DNA of 64,000 nt from Micromonospora sp. U21 (GTDB lineage: Bacteria > Actinomycetota > Actinomycetes > Mycobacteriales > Micromonosporaceae). Every line of letters starts with the position of its first letter. The stretch's first letter is position 1. The notes below the pieces were generated by a model. It saw nothing but the letters and a program-made list of their open reading frames with translations, searched no databases and was not told the origin of the DNA. Shown in pieces: positions 17,308 through 25,083 of this stretch. The position numbers and the translations under genes are program-made. Location: the NCBI RefSeq assembly GCF_018070045.1, contig NZ_JAGPYK010000006.1, forward strand, positions 186,001-250,000, read 5' to 3'.

Positions 17308-18066
17308 GTGGACACTGAGCGCGACGTCGAGGATCTGATCGCGGAGGCGGCCGCCGCGCCGGTCGACGGCTGGGGCTTCGACTGGCTGGCCGGCCGGGCC
17401 ACCGAGGAACGCCCACCCTGGGGGTACGCCGGGTTGGTCGCCTACCGGATGGCGCACGCCGACGCGGCGCTGGACGTCGACACCGGCGGCGGCGAGGTGC
17501 TCGCCGAGGTCCCCCGGCCACCACGGCTGCTGACGGCCACCGAGGCGTGGCCGCCCAACATCGAGGTCGCCCGGCGTACCCTGCGCCGGGTCGGCGCGAC
17601 GGTCGTGGCGGTGACCCAGGCCGCGCCGCTGCCGTTCCGCGACGCCTCCTTCGACCTGGTCGTCAGCCGGCACCCGGTCCACACCGACTGGGCGGAGACC
17701 GCCCGGGTGCTGCGTCCAGGCGGGACGTTCCTGTCCCAGCAGATCGGGGCGGGCACCATGCGGGAGCTGAGCGAGGCGATGCTCGGCCCGCTGCCGCCGC
17801 CGGCTCAGCGGCACCCCGAGCAGGCGGTGGCGGCCGCCCGGGCCGCCCGGCTGAACGTCGTCGACCTGCGTCGGGTCACGCTGCGGGCGGCGTTCCACGA
17901 CATCGGCGCGGTGGTCTGGTTCCTGCGCAAGGTGATCTGGACGGTGCCCGGCTTCACTGTGGACCGCCACCGCTCGCAGCTGCTCGCCCTGCACCACCGC
18001 ATCACCACCGAGGGCCCCTTTCTGGCCCACGCCCACCGCTTCCTCATCGAGGCCACCCGCCCCTGA
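17308..18066 (+). CDS. Class I SAM-dependent methyltransferase
   Basis: 252 residues. The fold is recognisable from ALDVDTGGGEVLAEV (residues 50-64; motif I, with DTGGG in place of the common DLGCG), the acidic LTATEAWPPN (motif II) and the late FDLVVSRHPVHTDWAETARV followed by LRPGGTFLSQQIG (motifs IV and V). The group resembles small actinobacterial methyltransferases of unknown substrate. The GTG at 17308 is chosen because GCGAGG precedes it and homology begins there; the open frame upstream runs back through the repeat at 17126 and is not believed. It is a single gene with no clear operon partner. Confidence 0.8.
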   Translation: MDTERDVEDLIAEAAAAPVDGWGFDWLAGRATEERPPWGYAGLVAYRMAHADAALDVDTGGGEVLAEVPRPPRLLTATEAWPPNIEVARRTLRRVGATVVAVTQAAPLPFRDASFDLVVSRHPVHTDWAETARVLRPGGTFLSQQIGAGTMRELSEAMLGPLPPPAQRHPEQAVAAARAARLNVVDLRRVTLRAAFHDIGAVVWFLRKVIWTVPGFTVDRHRSQLLALHHRITTEGPFLAHAHRFLIEATRP

Positions 18067-18099
18067 CCCACCTGTCCCGGCCCCTCCGACCAGCTTCGT

Positions 18100-18156
18100 C
18101 GATCACGAGGTTGCCGGCTCGTCCGGCGCTCGGCCGCCCGTCAACCTCCTGATCAC
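18100..18156. repeat. Palindromic intergenic repeat, family A copy 1
   Basis: Left arm GATCACGAGGTTG and right arm CAACCTCCTGATCA flank a GC-rich core that holds its own small hairpin (GCCGGCTCGTCCGGC). The right arm contains the TGA stop of the DUF3500 gene. The layout is the same as the copy at 52145. It may act as a terminator between convergent genes. Confidence 0.6.
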
Positions 18157-19118
18157 CGGGGTCGGTGCGGGTGCGGGTGGGTCTGGTGGTGGGCGGCCAG
18201 GACGTCGGCGCCGAAGTCGCTTGCCGGGCGGCGGAGCACCGTGTGCGCGTGGTTGCCGTCCTCGGTGGTGTTGTCGTACTCGATCAGCAGGTCGTCGCCC
18301 TGCACCCGGTAGTAGTGCCGCTGCCCCGGGTGGGTCGGACCGGCCCAGGCGAAGTGCAGCTGGCCGCCGTCGAGCCGGCGTGCCTCCCGGATCGCCAGCT
18401 CCGGTGACAGCCGGTCCAGGTACAGCGCGACCACCTGGTCGAGCAGCGCCCGGCCGGTGGGCCCCAGTCGGTTCGCCGGCACGCCGAGCGGCTCCAACTG
18501 GCCGTCGACCCGCCCTCGGGTGGCGCTGATGATGTCCGCCGGGGCCTCGTCGGCGATGATCGCGGCGGCCCGCTCGGCCGGACCGAGCGCGTCGAGCAGC
18601 GCGCGGGCCAGGTCCTCCTCGGGGCCGAGCGGCCGGGAGACCGGCCGGCCGGCGTACCGGACCGCAGCCGGGTTGGCGCCGAAGAAGATCGGGGCGGGGG
18701 AGACCTGATCGTCCACCACGGTCATGCTCACCGACAGGTGGTGGCCCTCCAGCCGCCACGCCCAGCGGTCGTCGCGCACCGGATCGCCGAACACCGCGAC
18801 CCAGTAGTCGCCGCTGTGCCGCCCCCGCTGCCAGCCCTCGGCCCGGTCCAGCACCTCCTCCAGCGCGACGATCGCCATCGCCTGCGCGTATGCCGAGGGG
18901 CTGAGCGCGGTGGCCAGCAGCCGGTGGGCGGCCTTGCGCCCGGCGATGTCCAGCTCGGCCAGGCAGGCGCCGGGGCGGGGCCGGGGTCGGTACTCCAGCC
19001 AGCGCCGGGCCGCCTCGTCGTCGAACGGGTGCACGGCCCGGTCGCGGGCCGCCGGGTCGAGCGCGGCCAGCAGCGCGGTGCCGGCGGCGCGCATCTGCTC
19101 GGGCAGGGGATCTTCCAC
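18153..19118 (-). CDS. DUF3500 domain protein
   Basis: 321 residues of the DUF3500 family. Recognisable parts are RWAWRLEGHHLSVSMTVVDD (residues 119-138), FFGANPAAVRYAGRPVSRPL just after it, and near the C-terminus QLHFAWAGPTHPGQRHYYRV followed by LLIEYDNTTEDGNHAHTVLR. The conserved histidines suggest a metal site, but the family has no known activity that I can name. The GTG at 19118 has only weak upstream support. The last residues are His- and Pro-rich (HPHPHRPR), and the stop codon lies inside the family A repeat, so the extreme C-terminus may have been reshaped by it. Confidence 0.83.
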   Translation of the reverse strand: MEDPLPEQMRAAGTALLAALDPAARDRAVHPFDDEAARRWLEYRPRPRPGACLAELDIAGRKAAHRLLATALSPSAYAQAMAIVALEEVLDRAEGWQRGRHSGDYWVAVFGDPVRDDRWAWRLEGHHLSVSMTVVDDQVSPAPIFFGANPAAVRYAGRPVSRPLGPEEDLARALLDALGPAERAAAIIADEAPADIISATRGRVDGQLEPLGVPANRLGPTGRALLDQVVALYLDRLSPELAIREARRLDGGQLHFAWAGPTHPGQRHYYRVQGDDLLIEYDNTTEDGNHAHTVLRRPASDFGADVLAAHHQTHPHPHRPR

Positions 19119-19150
19119 CGACCCTGTATACCGGCCCGGCGGGGCCGGTG

Positions 19151-19543
19151 TCAGCCGGCCCGCAGCAGCTCCGTCATCTCCGGCAGGTCGAAGAACTGTG
19201 CGGTCTCTGCCGCGGAGGGGTTACCGTGCGCAGGGTCTGCGCCGGCGACGAGCAGCGCGCGGACCGCCTCGGTGCTGCTGCGGAAGACCGCGGCGGCCAG
19301 CGCCGTCTGGCCCCGGTCGTTGATCCTGGAGTGGTCCGCGCCGCGGGCCAGCAGGGCGGCGACCGTGTCCGGGTGGGCGTGGTACGCGGCCAGGATCAGC
19401 AGCGTGTCGCCCTTGTCGTTGGTCAGGTTCACCGGCAGGCCGGCGTCCACCTGTGCGGTCAGCTCCTCGGTGGTGCCAGCGCGGGCCAGGTCGAACATCC
19501 GGTGCGCGAACGCCAGCGTCTCGGCGTCGAGGTCCTCGGTCAC
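19151..19543 (-). CDS. Ankyrin repeat protein, small
   Basis: 130 residues with about three ankyrin repeats. They can be read as TNDKGDTLLILAAYHAHPDT (residues 42-61), NDRGQTALAAAVFRSSTEAV further on, and a degenerate GNPSAAETAQFFDLPEMTEL at the end. Such proteins mediate protein contacts and have no catalytic activity. The start is the GTG at 19543 (VTEDLDAETL), where similarity to related small ankyrin proteins begins; the open frame upstream has no family character. The gene is 32 bp downstream of the DUF3500 start on the same strand, so it lies downstream of no obvious promoter partner. Binding partner unknown. Confidence 0.78.
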   Translation of the reverse strand: MTEDLDAETLAFAHRMFDLARAGTTEELTAQVDAGLPVNLTNDKGDTLLILAAYHAHPDTVAALLARGADHSRINDRGQTALAAAVFRSSTEAVRALLVAGADPAHGNPSAAETAQFFDLPEMTELLRAG

Positions 19544-19603
19544 CGGTCCAGGATAGGGCGTGGCCCTGATAGGTTGCTCGGCCGGCGTGCTGGGGAGGGT
19601 CCG

Positions 19604-19981
19604 ATGGGTGAGACGGTGTACGTGGGCAACGCCGGTGTTGACGGCGCCGGCAACGCGGGCTGGCTGCTCGGGCACTTCGCGGCGCCGGGGGAGATCCGGC
19701 ACAGCTCCGACGTCGAGGTGAAGTGGGGTGTGCACCCGCCCGGGGAGGCCCGCTCGCGGTGGGCGACCGGGGAACGGCGGACCACGCTGCTCGTGCTGAT
19801 CGAGGGACGGTTCCGGGTGGAGCTTCCGGATCGGACGGTGCGGTTGGCCGCGCCGGGCGACTACGTGGTGTGGGCCCGCGGAGTGGACCACTCCTGGTAC
19901 GCCGAGTGCGCCTCGGTGGTGCTGACCGTGCGGTGGCCGTCGCTGCCCGGCTACCGGGTGGACCCGCCGGTCCTGCGCTGA
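19604..19981 (+). CDS. Cupin-fold protein
   Basis: 125 residues. The second half has cupin character: LLVLIEGRFRVELPDRTVRL (residues 65-84) followed by APGDYVVWARGVDHSWYAEC, with the Gly, Pro-Gly-Asp and the His of the second cupin motif. The N-terminal half (MGETVYVGNAGVDGAGNAGW) is Gly-rich. Close relatives are sometimes labelled signal peptidase I in databases, but there is no Ser-Lys dyad or membrane anchor, so I reject that name. GGGGAGGG precedes the ATG. Function is unknown; a small-molecule-binding or sensory role is plausible. Confidence 0.7.
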   Translation: MGETVYVGNAGVDGAGNAGWLLGHFAAPGEIRHSSDVEVKWGVHPPGEARSRWATGERRTTLLVLIEGRFRVELPDRTVRLAAPGDYVVWARGVDHSWYAECASVVLTVRWPSLPGYRVDPPVLR

Positions 19982-20272
19982 GTCGGCCGCGCTCGCGTCC
20001 TGGGCGTCCTGAACATCCTTCGACTTTCAGGTTTACGGGCGGCGGAACGGGCCACGGTGAACCGGACGGGGACCCCCGTATCGGGTCATCCGGGCGGCTC
20101 TGCTGTAATCATCTGGCCTCGTACGCAGAGCGAGCACGCGGCTCCGATGTGTTCGTCAATTGTCACATTCATGCAACGCAGACGCCTCTTGACCCTCGCC
20201 CGGGCGCCGGGAAGCATCGATGAAGCGGCGTCCCGGGCCGTGGGGAGATACCCGGACCAGCCAAGGAGGACC
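19982..20272. other. Intergenic region upstream of the winged-helix regulator
   Basis: 291 bp of clearly lower GC than its neighbours, with stretches such as CAATTGTCACATTCATGCAA near 20157-20176. It must hold the promoter of the regulator gene at 20273. I see no reading frame, hairpin or known riboswitch that I can support. Confidence 0.5.
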
Positions 20273-20878
20273 ATGTCGGTCAGCCCCGCCTCGTCGCGCG
20301 CCGGATGGCATACGTCCCAACCCGCGGTGCCCGGTCGACCGCCGGGCGGCCAGCGCCGCCCGGCGAACACCGCCGTGCCGGTGCTCACCGTGACGCTGTC
20401 CATCCCGCTGGCCTGCGAGGAGTCGCTGACACCGCCCGCACGCCGGCTGCTCGAGGCGGCCCGCGAGCTGCTGGAACGCGGCGAGGCCGTGATCACCAGC
20501 ACCGTCCCGGCCGAACGCCGCGCCGACCCGGTACCGGCCAACCGGTCGCCGGCCCGACCACTGAGCCCGACCATCCCCGCCCTGCACATCCTCGCCTCGT
20601 CCCGGTCGGTGCTGCGCGACGACGAGCCCCTGCCGCTGACCCGGCTGGAATTCGACCTGCTGCTGCACCTGGTCGCGCATCCGCGACGGGTCTTCACCCG
20701 GCTGCAACTGCTCAACGCCGTCTGGGGCTACGAGCACGCCGGCGTCCGCACCGTCGACGTGCACGTACGCCGGCTGCGCGGCAAGGTCGGCGTCGACGTC
20801 CCCCTGGTCACCACCGTCTACGGCGTGGGCTACCGGCTGGCCGACGACGCCCGGGTCACCATCGACCGCACCGGCTGA
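20273..20878 (+). CDS. Winged helix-turn-helix regulator (OmpR/PhoB-type DNA-binding domain, no receiver)
   Basis: 201 residues. The C-terminal 100 residues are an OmpR/PhoB-type DNA-binding domain: [20 protein letters not shown], then [31 protein letters not shown] and TVYGVGYRL. The N-terminal half is Pro- and Arg-rich with a short helical part, and contains no response-regulator receiver, so phosphorylation control is absent. Such orphan winged-helix proteins are common in Micromonosporaceae. A perfect AAGGAGGA stands four bases before the ATG at 20273; the frame open upstream to 20057 lacks coding character. Targets are unknown. The low-GC region upstream may contain its own binding site. 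Confidence 0.85.
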   Translation: MSVSPASSRAGWHTSQPAVPGRPPGGQRRPANTAVPVLTVTLSIPLACEESLTPPARRLLEAARELLERGEAVITSTVPAERRADPVPANRSPARPLSPTIPALHILASSRSVLRDDEPLPLTRLEFDLLLHLVAHPRRVFTRLQLLNAVWGYEHAGVRTVDVHVRRLRGKVGVDVPLVTTVYGVGYRLADDARVTIDRTG

Positions 20879-20919
20879 CCGGCGTCACCGTCCCCTCCGA
20901 CCCGGGGCAGGATGGTCCG

Positions 20920-21579
20920 GTGCGCATCCGCCCCATCTCGCCCGACCTGCTCGTCACCGAGCTGACCGGCCGGCTGGCCGACGCCGCGACCCGTGCCGCG
21001 ACCGCCGCCGGGTCGGCGCGCCTGCGGGTGGCGGTGGACGGCGCCCCCGCCGCCGGCCCGGACGAGCTGGCCGCCGCGCTGGTCGAGCCGTTGCGCGCCC
21101 GTGGCCGGCCGGTGCTGCACGTCCGCGCCACCGACTTCCTCCGCCCCGCGTCGCTGCGCTTCGAACTCGGCCGGACCAACCCGGACGCCTACTACGAAGG
21201 CTGGGTGGACGAGGCCGGGTTGCGCCGGGAGGTGCTCGACCCGGCCGGCCCCGGCGGCACCGGGCGGCTGCTCCCCTCGCTCTGGGACGCCGCCGCCGAC
21301 CGGGCCAGCCGCGCCCGCTACGTCGACCTGCCACCGGGCGGTGTGGTCCTGGTCAGCGGCGCGCTCCTGCTCGGCGGCGGCCTGCCCTTCGACGTCACCG
21401 TCCACCTGGAGCTTTCCGCGGCGGCGCTGCGCCGGCGTACCGAACCGGCCCAGGACTGGACCCTGCCGGCCTTCGACCGGTACGCCGAGGAGGTCGTTCC
21501 GGCCAGCTTCGCCGACGTGGTGGTGCGGGCCGACGACGCCCGCCGTCCGGCGCTCGTGGAGCCTGGCGCCGAGGCCTGA
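20920..21579 (+). CDS. Uridine kinase-like protein with degenerate P-loop
   Basis: 219 residues resembling the uridine kinase and phosphoribulokinase group of P-loop proteins: LRVAVDGAPAAGPDELAAAL (residues 35-54), VLHVRATDFLRPASLRFELG and a late RYVDLPPGGVVLVSGALLLG. In active members the first motif is GxxxxGK(S/T); here it is G-A-P-A-A-G-P-D, with Pro47 and Asp48 replacing Lys and Ser/Thr. Nucleotide phosphoryl transfer in the usual way is therefore doubtful. The GTG at 20920 lies 6 nt after CAGGAT, fitting a leaderless start. It is 41 bp downstream of the winged-helix gene and may share its transcript. Confidence 0.75.
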   Translation: MRIRPISPDLLVTELTGRLADAATRAATAAGSARLRVAVDGAPAAGPDELAAALVEPLRARGRPVLHVRATDFLRPASLRFELGRTNPDAYYEGWVDEAGLRREVLDPAGPGGTGRLLPSLWDAAADRASRARYVDLPPGGVVLVSGALLLGGGLPFDVTVHLELSAAALRRRTEPAQDWTLPAFDRYAEEVVPASFADVVVRADDARRPALVEPGAEA

Positions 21580-21740
21580 CGACCGCGAAAAATCGCCGGT
21601 TTGATCGACTGCCCCGGCGGGTACTCGCCCGGCTCACAGAGCGCGGGTGACCGCCCGCGCGCCAGATGCGACCGTGACCGGGGCCAGGTGCCGCCGGCTT
21701 CCCGGTTCACCTTGACCAGGCCCAGGAAAGGCAGGCAGCG

Positions 21741-22139
21741 ATGCTCGTCCACGACACGGTCGGTACGGGCCGTTCCCAGGCGGAGATCGATGAGATCCGG
21801 CTCTCGCTCCAGGCGCGTTACGACGAGCTGACCGCGGAGTACGAGCAGGCCGTGCTGCAGAGCCAGGTGCTGCGGCTGGTGGAGGTCGGCGACACCGCAG
21901 GTGACGACCAGGCCGACAGCGGCACCAAGACGGCCGAGCGCGACACCGCGCAGTCCCTGTTGCGCACCATCCTCGACCGTCGCACCCAGTACGAGCACGC
22001 CCTCGGCCGGCTCGCCGAGGGCACCTACGGCCATTGCGAAGGCTGCTCGGCGGCGATCCCGGTGGAACGGCTGGAGATCTTCCCGTCCGCCACCACCTGC
22101 GTGACCTGCAAGCAGACCCGCGAGCGGCGGGCGGCCTGA
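21741..22139 (+). CDS. DksA/TraR family zinc-finger regulator
   Basis: 132 residues. An N-terminal coiled coil (about residues 12-95) is followed by a four-cysteine zinc finger, C99-x2-C102 and C120-x2-C123, in the pattern YGHCEGCSAAIPVERLEIFP then CVTC. DksA-type proteins insert the coiled coil into the RNA polymerase secondary channel and modulate initiation. The Asp-Asp tip of E. coli DksA is not obvious here, so its effect on polymerase cannot be inferred. The gene stands alone between the kinase-like gene and a DUF72 gene on the same strand. Confidence 0.87.
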   Translation: MLVHDTVGTGRSQAEIDEIRLSLQARYDELTAEYEQAVLQSQVLRLVEVGDTAGDDQADSGTKTAERDTAQSLLRTILDRRTQYEHALGRLAEGTYGHCEGCSAAIPVERLEIFPSATTCVTCKQTRERRAA

Positions 22140-22187
22140 GAGTCTCCAGCGGTTGCCGGTCGGTCCACGACACGATGGACTACTCCC

Positions 22188-23060
22188 ATGGGTGACATCC
22201 TCGTGGGCACCGCGTCCTGGACCGACCGCACGCTGCTGGACTCGGGCTGGTATCCGCAGACCGCGGACACGCCGGAGAAGCGGCTGGCGTACTACGCCCG
22301 GCAGTTTCCGCTGGTCGAGGTGGACGCCACCTACTACTCGCCGCCCGCCGAGGCGACCGCGCGGCTCTGGGCCGAGCGCACCCCGGCCGGCTTCACCTTC
22401 AACATCAAGGCGTTCAGCCTGCTGACCGGTCATCCCACCCGGGTCAGCGCGCTCTACAAGGACCTGCGCCCGGAGACCGACAAGAAGACCATCTACCCCG
22501 ACGACCTGCCCGCGCAGGCGTACGAGGAGGTCTGGACGCGCTTCCTGTCCGCGCTCGACCCGCTGATCGAGGCGGGCAAGTTGGGAGCGCTGCTGTTCCA
22601 GTTCCCGCCCTGGTTCACCATCAAGCGGGACAACAAGCAGTACCTGCTGGAGGTGGCGAAGCGCTGCGCGCCGCTGCGGCCGGTCTACGAGTTCCGCCAC
22701 GCCTCCTGGTTCGACGGCGCCAACGCCGACGAAACCCTCACCTTCCTGCGGGAGCACCGGCTGCCGTACGTCTGCGTGGACATGCCGCAGGGTCATCGCT
22801 CGTCGTTGCCCCCGGTGCTGGTCGCGACCGCGGACCTCGCCGTGGTGCGCTTCCACGGCCACAGCGACAAGTGGACCAGCAAGGACATCCACGAGAAGTT
22901 CGGCTACCACTACTCCGAGCGGGAGCTGGCCGACTGGGCGCCGAAGCTGCGTGAGCTGGCCGACGAGGCCGGGCAGACGCACGTGCTCATGAACAACTGC
23001 TACCGCGACTACGCACAGACGAACGCGAAGACCCTGGCCGGACTGCTCGGCACGGGCTGA
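22188..23060 (+). CDS. DUF72 family protein (TIM-barrel type)
   Basis: 290 residues of the DUF72 (YecE-like) family. Its markers are DILVGTASWTDRTLLDSGWY at the N-terminus, FPLVEVDATYYSPP (42-55), KLGALLFQFPPWFTI, PVYEFRHASWF and the late VLMNNCYRDYA. The fold is a TIM barrel with conserved acidic and aromatic residues, but no established enzyme activity. A second DUF72 gene lies on the other strand at 23822-24610; the two differ strongly and are not a recent duplication. Confidence 0.86.
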   Translation: MGDILVGTASWTDRTLLDSGWYPQTADTPEKRLAYYARQFPLVEVDATYYSPPAEATARLWAERTPAGFTFNIKAFSLLTGHPTRVSALYKDLRPETDKKTIYPDDLPAQAYEEVWTRFLSALDPLIEAGKLGALLFQFPPWFTIKRDNKQYLLEVAKRCAPLRPVYEFRHASWFDGANADETLTFLREHRLPYVCVDMPQGHRSSLPPVLVATADLAVVRFHGHSDKWTSKDIHEKFGYHYSERELADWAPKLRELADEAGQTHVLMNNCYRDYAQTNAKTLAGLLGTG

Positions 23061-23180
23061 CCGGCGCCGTCCGGCTCACCCGTTCGGGGTGGGGCCGGGT
23101 CACCCACCGGACGGGCAGGCTGACAGGTGCGTGCGGTCGTGACGGCGGCCGGCGCCGGAGACGACACGGAGGTGACGGGG

Positions 23181-23366
23181 ATGACGGTTCGACTGGTGGC
23201 GGATAGACGGCGTGGCGCCGTCCTGCACGTGGTCGGTACGGCCGACAACGCCCGGCGCGCGCCGCAGGGCAGCCCGATACGAGCCCGACGCGGCCCGGCC
23301 GGGCCGCCGCGGCGCAACGACGACCAACGGTGGGACACCGCGGAACGGGGGTCGACCGATGGCTGA
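23181..23366 (+). CDS. Possible 61-aa protein coupled to the DUF2267 gene
   Basis: ATG at 23181 is preceded by GGAGGTGACGGGG. The frame encodes a basic, Arg-rich, apparently unstructured peptide, and its TGA overlaps the ATG of the DUF2267 gene (ATGGCTGA). The ribosome binding site and the overlap support translation; the composition does not. No family recognised. Confidence 0.35.
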   Translation: MTVRLVADRRRGAVLHVVGTADNARRAPQGSPIRARRGPAGPPRRNDDQRWDTAERGSTDG

Positions 23367-23787
23367 CACGATGATCTCGGCGTACGAGTCCTCGCTGGAC
23401 AAGACGAACCTCATTCTCAAGGACATCGAGAACGCCTACGGCTGGCCGAAGGACCAACGCAACCAGTCGTACGCGGCGTTGCGTACGGTGCTGCACCTGC
23501 TGCGGGACCGACTGCCCGTGAACGAGAGCGTGGAGTTCGCCCAGCAGCTGCCCATCCTGGTCCGGGGGATCTACTTCGACGGCTGGAACCCCTCGGACGT
23601 CCCGATCAGGCTCAACCGGGACGACTTCCTCTACGAGGTGCGCCAGGGGTTCCCGTACGACGTCGAGGGCGGTGCGGAGCGGGTGACGCAGGTGGTGCTC
23701 GACACCCTGCGCCGACACGTCACCCAGGGCGAGTGGCAGGACGTCAAGGACACCATGCCCAAGGACCTGGCCCGGATGCTGCCCTGA
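23359..23787 (+). CDS. DUF2267 family protein
   Basis: 142 residues, all-helical and soluble. The family pattern is visible: WPKDQRNQSYAALRTVLHLL (residues 29-48), RDRLPVNESVEFAQQLPILV, RGIYFDGWNP, and the late TQVVLDTLRRHVTQGEWQDV followed by LPKDLA-like MPKDLARMLP. Two similar helical halves suggest an internal duplication. The function of the family is unknown; members often occur near stress genes. It is followed at once by a strong terminator. Confidence 0.85.
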   Translation: MADTMISAYESSLDKTNLILKDIENAYGWPKDQRNQSYAALRTVLHLLRDRLPVNESVEFAQQLPILVRGIYFDGWNPSDVPIRLNRDDFLYEVRQGFPYDVEGGAERVTQVVLDTLRRHVTQGEWQDVKDTMPKDLARMLP

Positions 23788-23792
23788 CGCTG

Positions 23793-23824
23793 TGAGCCCG
23801 CCCGACGCTCGTCGGGCGGGCTCA
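23793..23824. terminator. Bidirectional terminator between DUF2267 and the second DUF72 gene
   Basis: Perfect 14-bp stem (TGAGCCCGCCCGAC and complement) with a GCTC loop. The TGA of the minus-strand DUF72 gene lies in its right arm (22-24 of 23800s), so the hairpin serves both convergent transcripts. Confidence 0.82.
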
Positions 23825-24610
23825 GCCGTCGGGGGTGGCCAGCGCGCCGGCCGGCGGTGCGGACGGCACCCGGGTCACCGGGTGACCGGCCCGCCGGGCC
23901 AGCGCGGCGAACGCGACGGCGTCCACGATGGCGGCGCCGCCAGGATCATTGTTGAAGTAGACGTACGCCGGCTCGCCGGTGCCGAAGGCGTCGGCCAGCC
24001 GGCGCACCCATGAGGCGAGCGCGGTGCGACCGTACCGGGGCCAGGGGCGGGCCCGCCCCTCGTGCAGCCGCAGGTAGCCGAAGTCGGTGGTGCGCCAGCG
24101 CGGGGCGACCGGGCGACCGAGCCGGTCCGCCCAGACCAGCGCCGCCCGCCGGCGTTCCAGGACCCTGCGGGTGGCGTCGGTCCACCACGAGGGGTGCCGC
24201 GGCTCCACCGCCACCCGCACCTCGGCCGGAAACAGCCGCAGCGTCGCGTCGAGCGCGTCGACGTTCGCCGGCAGGTTCGGTGGCATTTGCAGCAGCACCG
24301 GGCCGAGCCGGTCACCGAGTGCGGTCGCCCGCCCGAGGAACCGGGCCACCGGCTCCGCCGGGTCACGCAGGCGCTTGATGTGGGTCAGGTAGCGGCTCAT
24401 CTTGACCGCCACGCAGAAATCCGCCGGGGTGCGGGCCCGCCAGGCGGCGAAGGTGTCGCGCTCGGGCAGCCGGTAGAAGGCGTTGTTGACCTCGACGGTG
24501 GCGAACCCGGCCGCGAAGTGCTCCAGCCAGAGCCGCTGCGGCAGCCGCTCCGGATAGAAGCTGCCGCGCCAGTCCCGGTACTGCCAGCCGGAGGTGCCCA
24601 CCAGGATCAC
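23822..24610 (-). CDS. DUF72 family protein, second copy
   Basis: About 262 residues. DUF72 markers are VILVGTSGWQYRDWRGSFYP at the N-terminus, FATVEVNNAFYRLPERDTFA, FCVAVKMSRYLTHIKRLRDP, VLLQMPPNLP, VAVEPRHPSWW and YVYFNNDPGG near the end. This version is closer to the classic YecE pattern (SGWQYxDW) than the neighbour at 22188. The GTG at 24610 is placed by the family start; GGAGG lies only a base or two upstream, so the true initiation may be leaderless or slightly different. Activity unknown. Confidence 0.84.
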   Translation of the reverse strand: MILVGTSGWQYRDWRGSFYPERLPQRLWLEHFAAGFATVEVNNAFYRLPERDTFAAWRARTPADFCVAVKMSRYLTHIKRLRDPAEPVARFLGRATALGDRLGPVLLQMPPNLPANVDALDATLRLFPAEVRVAVEPRHPSWWTDATRRVLERRRAALVWADRLGRPVAPRWRTTDFGYLRLHEGRARPWPRYGRTALASWVRRLADAFGTGEPAYVYFNNDPGGAAIVDAVAFAALARRAGHPVTRVPSAPPAGALATPDG

Positions 24611-24767
24611 CCCTCCATCCTGGCACCGACCTGCGCCCCCGGTGAACCGCCCGTGTCGCCCCGGTTCGGCGTCTACGGTGTGGGTTAGAGAAGATCGCGC
24701 GTGGGGTACCACCCGCAGCACGACGGACCCCGGCGCACGGCGGGGCGGCACACCCGAGGGAGCACCG

Positions 24768-25073
24768 ATGGCACTCAACGATGACGACATGCAGACCACG
24801 GGCGGCGGCGGCCTGGAGGGCCCGGCCGACGGTGGTGCGACTCCGGGTCGCCAGGACGGTGGCGCGGATGGTGGCGCGGAGGGCCCCGCCGACGGCGGTG
24901 CGACCCCGGGCCAGCAGGACGGTGGCGCCGACGGTGGCGCGGAGGGCCCGGCCGACGGCGGTGCGACGCCCGGCCAGCAGGACGGTGGCGCGGATGGTGG
25001 CGCGGAGGGCCCCGCCGACGGCGGTGCGACCCCGGGCCAGCAGGACGGTGGCGCCGACAGCAGCGCCCGGTGA
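24768..25073 (+). CDS. Tandem-repeat acidic peptide, possible substrate or precursor of the adjacent JmjC oxygenase
   Basis: 101 residues. A 16-residue leader (MALNDDDMQTTGGGGL) is followed by four direct repeats of 21 residues, E17-A37, E38-A58, E59-A79 and E80-A100, each close to EGPADGGATPGQQDGGADGG. There is no Lys, Cys, His or aromatic residue, and Arg occurs only at position 28 and the C-terminus. It has no signal peptide. GAGGGAG precedes the ATG. The stop is 10 bp before the JmjC/cupin gene on the same strand, so the two are surely cotranscribed. Low-complexity genes in GC-rich DNA can be spurious, but repeats kept in frame with a good ribosome binding site argue for a real peptide. 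I infer an enzyme-substrate pair. Confidence 0.65.
   Translation: MALNDDDMQTTGGGGLEGPADGGATPGRQDGGADGGAEGPADGGATPGQQDGGADGGAEGPADGGATPGQQDGGADGGAEGPADGGATPGQQDGGADSSAR
24816..25067 (+). repeat. Four 63-bp direct tandem repeats inside the peptide gene
   Basis: Four units of exactly 63 bp, a multiple of three, that keep the reading frame. Units differ at a few codon positions only (for example CGC or CAG at the Arg/Gln site and TCC versus GGC in the last unit), which suggests recent expansion with selection on the protein. Confidence 0.85.
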
Positions 25074-25083
25074 CGGCAGCGCC

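Noticed and set aside
19604..19981. Signal peptidase I
   Set aside because: No membrane anchor, no Ser/Lys catalytic pair; the fold pattern is cupin.
22188..24610. Recent duplication of DUF72 genes
   Set aside because: The two proteins differ in most positions and in N-terminal signature, so they are old paralogues or separate acquisitions.
24816..25067. Possible CRISPR array
   Set aside because: The units are 63-bp direct repeats without spacers and lie in frame in a gene.
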